Positions 24,685-33,504 of a stretch of 64,000 bases of DNA are shown here, in pieces; the first letter of the stretch is position 1, and each line of letters starts with the position of its first letter. The position numbers and the translations under genes are program-made. The notes beneath the pieces were generated by a model. That model saw only the letters and a list, made by a program, of their open reading frames with translations, was not told the DNA's origin and ran no database searches. The stretch spans positions 257,741 to 321,740 of the forward strand of contig DDFC01000035.1 in the NCBI GenBank assembly GCA_002336895.1, given 5' to 3'. The DNA is from Verrucomicrobiaceae bacterium UBA1938. Lineage in GTDB: Bacteria; Verrucomicrobiota; Verrucomicrobiia; Verrucomicrobiales; Verrucomicrobiaceae.

Positions 24685-27609
24685 TTATGCGGCGCGGGGA
24701 TCGATGCGGGCCAGGGGGAGGTGATCCATTTTACCGCGATACCAGGCCTGAGAGCTGGAAGCCACCGGAAGAGGCTCTTCGTTTCCCTCCAGCTTCTTGA
24801 AAACGCCGTCACGGCACACCTCCACGTGACCGTCATCCGGGTCCATGGTGGCGAGCCGGATCCACTGGTTGCCGACGATTTCGTTGAGCTCATGAGAGGC
24901 ACGGATGACTTTCATCAAACGGTCCGGCGTGGTTTCGACAATGAAGAGCATGCGCACCGGCTCGTGGATCTCCACCGCCTGCGCGGGCAGGCCTGTGCGG
25001 AGGTCGCTCTGATAACCGTTCATCACGCCGACGAGTCCGTTGATGTTGTGAGGAAGCTTGGTGCCGCTGCCATACACATCATTGTCCACAGCGGAGAAGT
25101 AGTAATCGAGATTGATGCTGTAGCAGACGGGAATGGCCGCGCCGACCACCTGAGCCAGGGCTTCGCCAGTGGGATCTTTGGTGGCATCGTAGGATGCAAG
25201 GAAGGCACGACGGTCCATGAACAGGCCTTTGGTAATCTCCCGCCGGCCGACGAAGGCGACGGCATTGGAGCAGTGGCCGTACTCGGGCCGGGGCTCGCCG
25301 ATGTGCTCGGCACGCTCCTGGACATGCCGCAGGCTGGATTCGGGGGTGCCCCCAACCGCCGCTGCAAAACGGCGTGAGCGTTCATGGGCGTTGAGCGTGC
25401 GCGCCTTGTCCAGCGCCTGATGAACGCGAACGAGATCGCCATGGTGAGTCTCCGGCAGAAGATCCATGTCGAAGAAGCGGATGTCTTCGTTGCAGGTGTC
25501 GTGATAACCGCCCAGAAACCAGGTGTCCTCCGGAATGACGACTCCCCTGGCCCGGAGAGCCTCACGGACCGCCGGGCGGTTGGCCATGATGGCAAAGAGG
25601 CGTGCATTGGGAGCGCCGGTGCGCCCGCCACATGCCTGACAGCAGTAGGCGGACTCGTAGGGGTTGTTCAAGCTGGTGGAACCATGGCCGAGGATGACCA
25701 CCAATCTGGCATGCCCCTTGTGAAGCCCGGTGGGTCCGAGCACCTCATAGACACAGTCAGCCTGCTGCTGAGTGGTGAAGCCGCTCATGAGGCCGGCGGT
25801 GGCGCCACGCGAGGCGGCATCGTTGCTCATGAAAGCAAACTCCGTGCGGGGCTCAGGAAGGAAGGCACGGTTCAGCCACTTGATGAAACGACCGTAGGCC
25901 AGAGGAGTGAGCACACGCAGCGCCAGCGGGAAAAGGCTGAGGAAGCCAAGGCAGGCGGTGCTGAACCAGCCGCGCACGAGGGTGCGCGAGGAGATGAAGC
26001 CATGGCGCACGACGCCAGCCCAGGCACGCCGCAGCCCCTGGCGCTGCCTGTGCAGATGCGCCTGGTCTTCCACCGGCACCTCCCGCACGGAATGCTCCGG
26101 ATCGACCACCACAGGGCAGAGAGAGACGCCGCCCGAGTCATCGATGCCGGCATAATTGATGGCGACGCCGAAGAAACCCGCAACGCCGACGGTCTCGATG
26201 CCGGGATCGACCTCCTCGAGCGCGCGCCGCATGGATTCTTCACGCTCGTCGATGCAGAAGACCACCTGGGCGACGAGGCGGTTGCTGCTGGGAAAGACGC
26301 AGGGCATGTTGCGATGCCTGGCGAGCGGAATGAGCACACGCCGCTCGTGCCGACGCTCGTAGGCGAGGTGCAGCAGGCGCCGGCGCTCGATCTCATGACA
26401 TGCGGTAATCTCCTGTGCGAGGCGAGACATTTCGTCCTCGTCGAGAGCCGCCAAGTCTCGGCTGCTGATGCCGAGAAGCTGAGCCACATCAAACACACGG
26501 GCCGTGTGAGTCAGAGGATCAAAGCGCGGCACCGGGATGAGCGTGGAGCGCCATGCGGCGGTGTCTCCCGCGACATGCGTGAGAGCGGCGATGGTGTAGG
26601 TGAGGCGGAGCGCGAGAAACTCCATGAGGGAGCAGCGCACACGATCATGCGGAGCCAGCGTGACATCCTGCTCCAGCCTGTGGATCATGCCCGCCCAGCC
26701 GCGCAGGGCGAGGAGCTCCTCGGTGACAAACTCCTGCCACTGCGCGAAGGGCACATCGAGCCGGGAGAGCGCCTCAAGAACGACGGCGTCCGCGTCCATA
26801 CCGGCCGCCTCCTGCCGCAGAAACTCAGCGTGCACGCCGCTGAGGTGGGCGGGGAAGATGGCGAATGCCTGAGGCATGATCTTGCGCGCAGCTCGGAGCA
26901 GACCTTTGTCGCGATGCGGCATGGGCCAGTAGGCGATGCCCTGGTCGAGATAGGCGGCTGTGAGGCGGATGAGCGGCGGGTGAATGAGCGCATCCAAGTC
27001 GATGCCGTGCTGTGAGAGCACGACCTCGCGCGGACGTTTGGGCGCCACGGGAGGCGGGGCTGGCTGAGGTTTGACCCGAGCCAGGCATGACTCCCAGAGC
27101 GCCGGAGGGGAATCCCCGCGCAGTGAGGAAGCGGAGGCTGCTGGAAGATCGGTGCGGAAGGAGTCCAGCCAGCCGCCCTCCTCCATCTGCCAGGAGATAT
27201 TGATGCCATTCACGCGGCGCACACCGGGTGCGAGCATGGCACGGCGGAGCTGGCGCCGAGAGAGCCTGCCGGGCAGGATTTCGGCATCGGGCTCACGGGA
27301 GAGGACGGCGTCGATGTCTTGATCAAGGATACGGCCTTTGGTGCGCTCTGCCTGATAGGCCTCCTCTGAAAGGAAGGGCTCGGCCTTGTAGAGAGCGGCC
27401 CCTTCAATGACCGCCTCTTCAAATTTGCGGTGCTGGAGGGGGAGGAGGGTGTTGAAGTGTATGAAAACCCCCAGGGGCCCCTGAATGGGGAGGAAGTGAG
27501 CCGCATGATCCACCACCCGGCGAAGGTGCTCAAGCCGCCCCTCTGCCGGCTGAGTCTCCTGCCTGGAGTCGTGACAGCCACAGGTGCTGGCATGGTTGCG
27601 GGTGCTCAT
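24685..27609 (-). CDS. dabA: DabA-type inorganic carbon uptake protein (DUF2309)
   Basis: A 974-residue cytoplasmic, membrane-associated protein of the DUF2309/UPF0753 family, which has a beta-carbonic-anhydrase-like zinc site. The predicted ligands are Cys452 and Asp454 (VVFCIDERE) and His642 and Cys657 (ILGHGSTSLNNPYESAYCC). They match the Cys-x-Asp and His-x14-Cys pattern that I recall for the characterised DabA (Cys351, Asp353, His524, Cys539). It would hydrate CO2 to bicarbonate in one direction, powered through DabB. A TATAAAT-like sequence at 27625-27632 is a possible -10 element. It is first in a three-gene operon. A role in CO2-limited growth or anaplerosis is inferred, since no Calvin-cycle gene is in the window. 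Confidence 0.9.
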   Translation of the reverse strand: MSTRNHASTCGCHDSRQETQPAEGRLEHLRRVVDHAAHFLPIQGPLGVFIHFNTLLPLQHRKFEEAVIEGAALYKAEPFLSEEAYQAERTKGRILDQDIDAVLSREPDAEILPGRLSRRQLRRAMLAPGVRRVNGINISWQMEEGGWLDSFRTDLPAASASSLRGDSPPALWESCLARVKPQPAPPPVAPKRPREVVLSQHGIDLDALIHPPLIRLTAAYLDQGIAYWPMPHRDKGLLRAARKIMPQAFAIFPAHLSGVHAEFLRQEAAGMDADAVVLEALSRLDVPFAQWQEFVTEELLALRGWAGMIHRLEQDVTLAPHDRVRCSLMEFLALRLTYTIAALTHVAGDTAAWRSTLIPVPRFDPLTHTARVFDVAQLLGISSRDLAALDEDEMSRLAQEITACHEIERRRLLHLAYERRHERRVLIPLARHRNMPCVFPSSNRLVAQVVFCIDEREESMRRALEEVDPGIETVGVAGFFGVAINYAGIDDSGGVSLCPVVVDPEHSVREVPVEDQAHLHRQRQGLRRAWAGVVRHGFISSRTLVRGWFSTACLGFLSLFPLALRVLTPLAYGRFIKWLNRAFLPEPRTEFAFMSNDAASRGATAGLMSGFTTQQQADCVYEVLGPTGLHKGHARLVVILGHGSTSLNNPYESAYCCQACGGRTGAPNARLFAIMANRPAVREALRARGVVIPEDTWFLGGYHDTCNEDIRFFDMDLLPETHHGDLVRVHQALDKARTLNAHERSRRFAAAVGGTPESSLRHVQERAEHIGEPRPEYGHCSNAVAFVGRREITKGLFMDRRAFLASYDATKDPTGEALAQVVGAAIPVCYSINLDYYFSAVDNDVYGSGTKLPHNINGLVGVMNGYQSDLRTGLPAQAVEIHEPVRMLFIVETTPDRLMKVIRASHELNEIVGNQWIRLATMDPDDGHVEVCRDGVFKKLEGNEEPLPVASSSQAWYRGKMDHLPLARIDPRAA

Positions 27610-27994
27610 CGAAGATCAAAGAGCTATTTATAGGCAGGGGCGAGTGAAGCGCCATCCCTTGGTCAAGGGGTATTCCGCTACGGAGGGCGGGGGCGCGATT
27701 ACCCGGCGGGCTTCACGCCTCGGGTGGTGCAAGGCCGAGAGGTGACTGGGGGATGCGGATGATGAGGAGCCAACGGTCTCGTTTGCAGAAGGGTCAGACC
27801 AGGCGCAGTTGAAAATGGGGCTGAATGGATGGCGAGTGTTTGAGTGAGAGAGAATGGTGTCTCAAAGGGCGGCGGGACGTGTGGCGGGACACGTTGCAGC
27901 CGCTGCTGGCGGCCGACGGCCAGCCACTCCGCACACCTCAGCCCTGTGGGGGGAGGGAGCGTCCCGATCCCTCACACCACCGCATTCCCACCAT
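27610..27994. other. Intergenic region, no gene seen
   Basis: This 385-base stretch lies between the start of dabA and the end of the PBP gene, both on the minus strand. It must contain the dabA promoter and the PBP terminator. I find no convincing open frame with coding character, no tRNA and no clean terminator hairpin. Confidence 0.4.
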
Positions 27995-30184
27995 TCACTG
28001 AAACCAGCTCCGGATCCGGTCAAACAACCCACGGCCCTGCCCGGGCGGCGGCCCGCGCCGCTGCGGCGCATGGTAGCCCTGGTGCTCCGCGCAGAAATTC
28101 TGCGGCACCAGATCATACGGCAGCGCATCCTCATACGCTGTTCCCGCTTGTGCACACCCATCCGTCGCCAGCTGGCTGCTGACGCGGCACAGCGAAACGC
28201 GCGAGAGAGGCAGCGAGACTTTGGGAACCTCCGTCTTGTAGCCCAGGGCCACCGCCTTTTTCATGACATCCGCCCAGATGGGCAGCGCCAGCGTGCCTCC
28301 ATAGCCGCCCTCCACGATTGTCTGCGGTTTGTCCAGCCCCACCCAGATGCCGCAGCTCACACGGTCCGTATAGCCTGCAAACCACGCGTCCTTGTAATCA
28401 TTCGTGGTGCCCGTCTTGCCACCGCCGGGCTCCTTAAATCCATACTCGTTGCGCAGAGGGGCGGCCGTGCCCCGGTCCAGCACCTGGGCCAGGATGTTGC
28501 GCATCAGAAACGCCACGCTCGGCGTCATCACCTCAGACTCCAGGACCGGAGTCTGATAAATGATGTTCCCCGTTTTATCGACAATGCGATCAATCAGGAA
28601 CGGCCGGCGGCGCAGACCCTGATTCGGAAACACGCTGATCGCGCTCGTCAGCTGGCGCGGATTCCCGCCAATGTTGCCAATGAATATCTGCGGCGTCCGC
28701 TCCGCAGGCTTTGCAAAGCCCGCATTCGTCAGCAGGTCGATCACCCGGTCCACTCCCGCGTAGTTGCCCAGTCGCAGCGTCATGGTGTTGCGGCTTTTCA
28801 CGATGCCGTCTGTCAGCGTCGTGGGGCCGAGAAACTTGCCGTCCGAGTTCTGCGGGTTCCATCCCGGAGATGCCCCGTCGATCTCTCCCGGCTGGATCGG
28901 CGCATCATTGATCAGCGTGCCCGGCATGAAGCCAGACGCGATGGCCGCCGCATACACAAAAGGCTTCACGGTGGAGCCGATCTGCCGTTCTCCCATCGTG
29001 GCGCGGTTGTACTTGCTGTGGCGGTAGTCGCGCCCGCCCACCAGCGTCAGGATGCCGCCGGTGGTGTTGTCCTGCACCATCAGAGCGGCCTGCAGGTACG
29101 GCGTGGAGGCGATCTCCTGCGCACCATCCCAGGTCTTGTCAAAGTCCGCCTTCCTGGGGTGCGCATAGCCCGCCTGCTTTTCCACAGCGGCCAGCCGCTT
29201 CTCCACGGCAGCATCTGCGGCATCCTGCAGCTCCTTGTTCAGCGTGGTGTACACCTGCAGCCCGCCGTCTTCGATCTCCTGCTGCTCCAGGATCAGGTCC
29301 AGATCCCGCCGCACGGTGTCCAGCGCATAGCCGCCCTGGCTCTGAAACACCGGCTGCGCATGCAGCGCAATGTCCGCATACTTCGCCGCGATCTCCTCCT
29401 CCGGCGTGATCATCTTCAGCTCCAGCATGCGCTTCAGAACCGTGTCCCGCTCCTTCAGCGCCCCCTCGTAGTTCCGGAAGGGAGAGAACCGTGCCGGACT
29501 GCGGATGATCCCCGCGATCATGGCCGCCTCACTCAGGCTCAGCTGGCTGGCGTGTTTGCCAAAGTACACCTGGCTAGCCCGCTGCACGCCGTAGATGCCC
29601 GGGCCGTAAAAGATGCGGTTCACGTAGTGCTCGATGATCTGCTCCTTGGTGCAGGCTTTCTCGATCCGCCGCGCCAGCATGATCTCCACCAGCTTGCGAT
29701 TCAGGCTGCGGTCATCCAGGTCTGGAAAGCTGTTGCGCGCCAGCTGCATCGTCAGCGTGCTGGCCCCCTGCACCACGCGCAGCTCCTTCAAGTTGCGCAC
29801 CATGGCGCGCGCCACCCCGAGGTAGTCCACCCCGCCATGCTTGTAAAAGCGTGAGTCCTCCCGCGCCAGCAGCGCCTTGACAAACCACGGAGACACCTCG
29901 CTCAGCGGCACGATGATGCGGTTCTCCCCGTGCATGCGTCCCAGGATCACGCCGTTTGCATCCATCACGATCGTGCGCTCCGGCATGTCTCCCAACTTTG
30001 TCAGGTCATAGGCCTTCGCCTTCTCGCTGTAATAGGCGATGACCACCGCCGCCCCCAGCGTGCACACCAGGGATCCACCCAGGACAACAATGATGCAAAA
30101 CCGCTTCAATGACTGCCAGCGCGACAGGGATGATTTCGCCGGCTTGCGTTCTTCAGAGGTCTTTTTTTTCATGGGCGCGGGCAT
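27995..30184 (-). CDS. Class A penicillin-binding protein (PBP1A-like)
   Basis: A 729-residue bifunctional peptidoglycan synthase. An N-terminal membrane anchor (about 28-53) is followed by the glycosyltransferase domain with REDSRFYKHGGVDYLGVARA (catalytic Glu), GASTLTMQLARN and RKLVEIMLARRIE. The transpeptidase domain has IGSTVKPF (Ser-x-x-Lys), KSRNTM (SxN) and GKTGTTNDYKDAWF (KTG). All active-site motifs are intact. The C-terminal tail is Cys/Pro/Arg-rich. An ATG four codons in (30170-30172, MKKKTSEERK) is an equally possible start. It stands alone. Confidence 0.93.
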   Translation of the reverse strand: MPAPMKKKTSEERKPAKSSLSRWQSLKRFCIIVVLGGSLVCTLGAAVVIAYYSEKAKAYDLTKLGDMPERTIVMDANGVILGRMHGENRIIVPLSEVSPWFVKALLAREDSRFYKHGGVDYLGVARAMVRNLKELRVVQGASTLTMQLARNSFPDLDDRSLNRKLVEIMLARRIEKACTKEQIIEHYVNRIFYGPGIYGVQRASQVYFGKHASQLSLSEAAMIAGIIRSPARFSPFRNYEGALKERDTVLKRMLELKMITPEEEIAAKYADIALHAQPVFQSQGGYALDTVRRDLDLILEQQEIEDGGLQVYTTLNKELQDAADAAVEKRLAAVEKQAGYAHPRKADFDKTWDGAQEIASTPYLQAALMVQDNTTGGILTLVGGRDYRHSKYNRATMGERQIGSTVKPFVYAAAIASGFMPGTLINDAPIQPGEIDGASPGWNPQNSDGKFLGPTTLTDGIVKSRNTMTLRLGNYAGVDRVIDLLTNAGFAKPAERTPQIFIGNIGGNPRQLTSAISVFPNQGLRRRPFLIDRIVDKTGNIIYQTPVLESEVMTPSVAFLMRNILAQVLDRGTAAPLRNEYGFKEPGGGKTGTTNDYKDAWFAGYTDRVSCGIWVGLDKPQTIVEGGYGGTLALPIWADVMKKAVALGYKTEVPKVSLPLSRVSLCRVSSQLATDGCAQAGTAYEDALPYDLVPQNFCAEHQGYHAPQRRGPPPGQGRGLFDRIRSWFQ

Positions 30185-30611
30185 GGGGTCGCTGTTTTTC
30201 GACCAAAGATCAAGCCTCAGACGATGAACTCGCCGTGAACTTCAATTTCACATTTCATTTCGCCGCAGAACCCATGGAGATGAAATTCGGCGGCACCCGG
30301 TAGGTGCGCGTATAGATCGCTTCGAGATACGACGGAGGCGCAAGCACAACGGCAGTGGACTCGTCACGGAGCCGAAGGCCAAATGTACATGCAACCTCTC
30401 GCAGAGCTTTGTCTGAAGTTATTCTCTGCGGTCTTCTAATCTCTCGCGGTGTTAAATCAGGGTTCCCTTAACAGCCTATGCTGGCCAATAGCGATCTTTG
30501 TCCGTGACAGTTGCCCCCAAGGCACCTGTTCCATGAATTCACCACCCGCTCACCGGCCTTGAAAGGACTCTGCCTCACCCTCCTTCCTCGCTCCGAGTTC
30601 TCCAACCCACC
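30185..30611. other. Intergenic region holding a gene remnant
   Basis: These 427 bases lie between the PBP gene and the DUF2726 gene. The middle holds a start-less open frame with coding character (30255-30467, listed separately). The rest shows no gene. Confidence 0.5.
30255..30467 (-). pseudogene. Start-less remnant resembling an STN/secretin-like segment
   Basis: On the minus strand a 70-codon frame runs from a TAA (30468-30470) to a TGA (30255-30257) with no ATG at its head. Its translation looks protein-like rather than random. It contains ITSDKALREVACTFGLRLRD, then ESTAVVLAPPSYLEAIY and TRTYRVPPNFISMG. The pattern x-x-x-ALREVA-x-x-x-GL-x-x-R-x-E-x-x-AVVLAP is the shape of an STN-like domain (short N-terminal domain of secretins and TonB receptors). 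A GAA-rich frame ending in CEIEVHGEFIV lies right after it in another register. I infer a decayed fragment of a secretin-like gene. The family call is weak. Confidence 0.4.
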
Positions 30612-31169
30612 TCACGAAATCGCCGAACACGCCGCCTTCGGACTCTGACGGGGCGGGGGGGCACTGCCCGCCAGCAGGCTGGTCGTAGGGGGTGTGGGCG
30701 GGCATTCGCCCTCCGGCGGCGGCAGGATTTCCAGATTCTCATTCCGCTCCTGCCAGGCATGGCTCAGCTTGTGGACCAGGGTGTCGATCTTGGTGATCTC
30801 ATCTGCATGCACCTGCAGGATGGGGATGCCGAGCGTGGAAAAGATGTCGTGCACCAGCTGGCGGTCGCGCGGCTTGCGCACCGTCTTGCTTTCGCTGTCG
30901 TCCTCAAACTCGATGGCCACCATGGGCAGCCAGTCGCCCTTGCGGTACACCATGAAGTCGATGTGCCTGTGACAGATTTTCACAAAACCCGCAACCGTCT
31001 CATGATGAAGGACTTCGTAGAGCCGGGGTTTGCACTGGATGTGGCAGCGCTGGGCGGTGATGTTTTCCAGACAGGCGTAGAAGAGAGCTTCGGCGGCAGT
31101 GAGAAGGGGGTAAGGGGCTACTGAGGCGTCAGTCGAATAAAGTGGAGATGTAGCAGGCGCGGACTGCAT
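30612..31169 (-). CDS. DUF2726 domain protein
   Basis: A 185-residue protein with a DUF2726-type core (about 20-145): PLLTAAEALFYACLENI, a KICHRHIDFMVYRKGDWLPMVAIEFEDDSES strand pair with the acidic nuclease-like Asp/Glu residues, KPRDRQLVHDIFSTLGIPILQV. This family is distantly related to restriction-endonuclease-like folds and its role is unknown. The tail (about 147-185) is Pro/Ser/Ala-rich. It is divergent from the Y-family polymerase gene, and the LexA-like box lies 94 bases upstream of its ATG, so it could share SOS control. Confidence 0.75.
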   Translation of the reverse strand: MQSAPATSPLYSTDASVAPYPLLTAAEALFYACLENITAQRCHIQCKPRLYEVLHHETVAGFVKICHRHIDFMVYRKGDWLPMVAIEFEDDSESKTVRKPRDRQLVHDIFSTLGIPILQVHADEITKIDTLVHKLSHAWQERNENLEILPPPEGECPPTPPTTSLLAGSAPPPRQSPKAACSAIS

Positions 31170-31262
31170 GCCATTTGTTATCTATGGAAATTATAGGCGG
31201 ATCAATGCTGGATTAGTAAGAACGATGTAAGAAGACGCAAAAGCTGGGTTTTGCGAAGCAAT

Positions 31263-31286
31263 GAATATGTTCAATTGAACATATTC
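31263..31286. promoter_or_regulatory. Predicted LexA box (TGTTC-N4-GAACA)
   Basis: A 24-base perfect palindrome is centred at 31274-31275. Its core TGTTCAATTGAACA (31268-31281) fits the TGTTC-N4-GAACA motif that I recall being described for verrucomicrobial LexA. It ends 25 bases before the ATG of a Y-family polymerase, the classic position of an SOS operator. It could also act on the divergent DUF2726 gene. Confidence 0.75.
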
Positions 31287-31311
31287 AAATTGAGGCGAAG
31301 CTTTCTCTCCT

Positions 31312-32598
31312 ATGTCAGCCACCTCTGCCAGTTCTGCCCAGTTCCCCTGCGTGGACTGGCTGTTTCTCGACCTGAACAGCTACTTTGCCAGCGTGGAGCA
31401 GCAGCTCAACCCTGCGCTCCGGGGCAAGCCGGTGGCGGTCGTTCCGGTGGACTCCGACACCACCTGCGCGATCGCCGCCAGCCACGAAGCTAAAAAATAC
31501 GGCATCAAGACCGGTACGAACATCGGCGAGGCCCGCCGCCGATGCCCGGACCTCATCACCGTCATGGCGGGGCACGACATGTACGTGGAGTTTCACCACG
31601 AGATCATCAAGGAGGTCGAGCGCCATTTCCCCGTCCAGGACATCTGCTCCATCGACGAAATGGCCTGCAAGCTGGATCCCCCCCGCCGCCCTTTGGATGC
31701 CGCGACCTCGCTCGCCAAGCGCATCAAGCAGGGCCTGCGCGATCGCATTGGCGAATGCATCACCTGCTCCATCGGCCTGGCTCCCAACCGCTTTCTGGCC
31801 AAAGTGGCCAGCGACATGCAGAAGCCGGACGGTCTGGTGGCACTGCTTCCAGAGGAGCTGCCCGGCCGCCTTTTGGAGATGGAACTGAGCGACCTCTGCG
31901 GCATCGGCCGCCGCATGGAGCCCCGCCTCCACGCCTGCGGCATCCGCACCATGGCAGAGCTCTGGGCGGCGGACCGCGAGACCCTCCACCGCGCCTGGGG
32001 CGGAGTCGTGGGAGACCGCTTCTGGCATGGCCTCCACGGCGGCCCCACCGAGGAGGAGGTGCCGCCTACGCGCCGCACCATCGGGCACAGCCACGTCCTC
32101 GCTCCAGAGCTGCGTACCCCGCCCGCGGCCGGTGTCGTCGCCCGGAGGCTCATGCTCAAGGCCGCCAGCCGCCTCCGCCGCATGAAGTACCACGCCGGTC
32201 ACATGCACCTCAGCGTGCGGGTGGAGCATGGCCCGCGCTTCGAGGCCCAGGCCAGATTTGAGGAGTCGGCAGACAGCATCGTCCTCTCCCGTGTGCTGGC
32301 GGAGCTCTGGCAACAGGTGATGAGCCAGGCCCGCTGGCAGCGTGTGAAAAAAGTCTCCGTCACCCTCTTTAATCTCGTGGCGGACTCCACCCCCAGGCAG
32401 CTCGAGCTCTTCACCCCCGCCGCCGAGCTTGCCGCCAAGGAGCAGCGGGAAAATCTCAGCCGCATCCTGGATGACATCAATCAACTCCACGGCCGCGACT
32501 CCGTGGTCATCGGCTTCACCCCCGACACCGTGCGCACCTTCTCAGGCACCAAGATCGCCTTCACCCGCATCCCGGACCGGGAGGAGTTCCAGGAGTAG
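31312..32598 (+). CDS. Y-family DNA polymerase (DinB/Pol IV-like)
   Basis: A 428-residue translesion polymerase. The first catalytic aspartate is in LFLDLNSYFASVEQQ, and the Asp-Glu pair is in CSIDEMACKL. The steric-gate region and the helix-hairpin-helix DLCGIGRRMEPRL are present, followed by a little-finger domain. It lacks a clear C-terminal beta-clamp peptide of the QLxLF type, but QLELFTP (about 364-370) is a good candidate. The palindrome at 31263-31286 upstream predicts LexA control. It is longer than E. coli DinB (351). Pol IV is favoured over ImuB because all catalytic acids are intact. Confidence 0.85.
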   Translation: MSATSASSAQFPCVDWLFLDLNSYFASVEQQLNPALRGKPVAVVPVDSDTTCAIAASHEAKKYGIKTGTNIGEARRRCPDLITVMAGHDMYVEFHHEIIKEVERHFPVQDICSIDEMACKLDPPRRPLDAATSLAKRIKQGLRDRIGECITCSIGLAPNRFLAKVASDMQKPDGLVALLPEELPGRLLEMELSDLCGIGRRMEPRLHACGIRTMAELWAADRETLHRAWGGVVGDRFWHGLHGGPTEEEVPPTRRTIGHSHVLAPELRTPPAAGVVARRLMLKAASRLRRMKYHAGHMHLSVRVEHGPRFEAQARFEESADSIVLSRVLAELWQQVMSQARWQRVKKVSVTLFNLVADSTPRQLELFTPAAELAAKEQRENLSRILDDINQLHGRDSVVIGFTPDTVRTFSGTKIAFTRIPDREEFQE

Positions 32599-32619
32599 AG
32601 TCAGTTCAGGGCACAAAAA

Positions 32620-32651
32620 AGCCGTGGCAGACGCACTGGTCTCCCACGGCT
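32620..32651 (-). terminator. Terminator of the PEP-CTERM gene
   Basis: An 8-bp stem (32620-32627 with 32644-32651, AGCCGTGG/CCACGGCT) is followed on the minus strand by six T residues (32620-32615, sharing one base with the stem). It begins 25 bases after the stop at 32677. The plus side, after the polymerase gene, has only a weak T stretch (TGTTTGTG), so it could work in both directions. Confidence 0.75.
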
Positions 32652-32676
32652 GTTTGTGAGTCGTTCACCTGTCAGC

Positions 32677-33504
32677 TTACCGTGCCGAGAACAGGTCGCG
32701 GCAGTTGCGGCGGCGCGTGATGATCAGCGTGCCCAGGCCGGCAGTCAGGATGAGGAAAGCGGAGCCCGGCTCCGGAATCATGGCGCAGTCGCCGCCGTTC
32801 ACCGAGACAAAGTAATACGGATTGCTCGGCACAGCCATCAGGCTGCCGCTGCCGTTGTGCGTGTCCGCACCCAGGGTGAAGCCCGAGATCATCGTGTTGC
32901 CGCCCACCAGGGCGTCCAGATTCAGCTTCCACAGATCGGTCTGCGCGATCGGGTCATGGCTGCTCAGGAGCTGGATTGCATGATCTGCAAGGATGTCCGC
33001 CGTCGAGAAGTTCCCGAGGAGCGAGCCACCGTCCCCGTAGATGGAGATCGTCGGCGCCACTCGGTCAGGCGCGGCGTCGGTGGAGAATTCATTGAGGCCA
33101 AAGTTTCCCAGCGTGGCGGACAGGCCGTGGCTGTAAACCAGGTGGTCAAAGGTGATGTTCAGACCCGTGGAGGCCACCTGGATGCCCGGGGCGCAGCAGG
33201 AGTCATAGAGCCCGATGCCAAAATCCGTCAGAGCGCCGTACGCATTGGTGTAGCGGACGCCAAAGCCTCCCTGAAACCCGAGATTCACATTCGGGTTGGC
33301 TCCGGTGGAGATGCCGTAGTCGAGGGTCAGCGGCGTCAGGTTCTGCAGCGCTGTGATGCTGTAGTTTTCACCCGTCGGAGTGTAGGGCTGGCTCAGCTCG
33401 ATGGGGGTGGCCACAGAAAGCGTGGTCATGGCCAGCAGCATGGCGGCTGCCGTTGCTGAAAATGACAACCGCTGGGGCTTGTGTGCAGAAGATGGGGTTT
33501 TCAT
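32677..33504 (-). CDS. PEP-CTERM sorted exoprotein
   Basis: A 275-residue secreted protein. The start is placed at the ATG at 33502-33504 (MKTPSSAHKPQRLSF), which gives a normal signal peptide (SATAAAMLLAMTTLSVA). The C-terminus carries the full PEP-CTERM signal: IPEPGSAF, then a hydrophobic span (LILTAGLGTLIIT) and RRRN. Such proteins are cut by an exosortase and released to the cell surface or exopolysaccharide. The body is rich in Thr, Asn and Gly and has no recognised enzyme motif. It has its own promoter candidate (33572-33600) and terminator. Confidence 0.85.
   Translation of the reverse strand: MKTPSSAHKPQRLSFSATAAAMLLAMTTLSVATPIELSQPYTPTGENYSITALQNLTPLTLDYGISTGANPNVNLGFQGGFGVRYTNAYGALTDFGIGLYDSCCAPGIQVASTGLNITFDHLVYSHGLSATLGNFGLNEFSTDAAPDRVAPTISIYGDGGSLLGNFSTADILADHAIQLLSSHDPIAQTDLWKLNLDALVGGNTMISGFTLGADTHNGSGSLMAVPSNPYYFVSVNGGDCAMIPEPGSAFLILTAGLGTLIITRRRNCRDLFSAR

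Noticed and set aside
25384..27015. A 543-codon open frame antisense to dabA
   Set aside because: Gly/Glu/His-rich shadow of dabA, without motifs.
27854..29854. A 666-codon open frame antisense to the PBP gene
   Set aside because: Arg/His/Ala-rich nonsense with no domain. The PBP gene on the other strand has all its active-site motifs.
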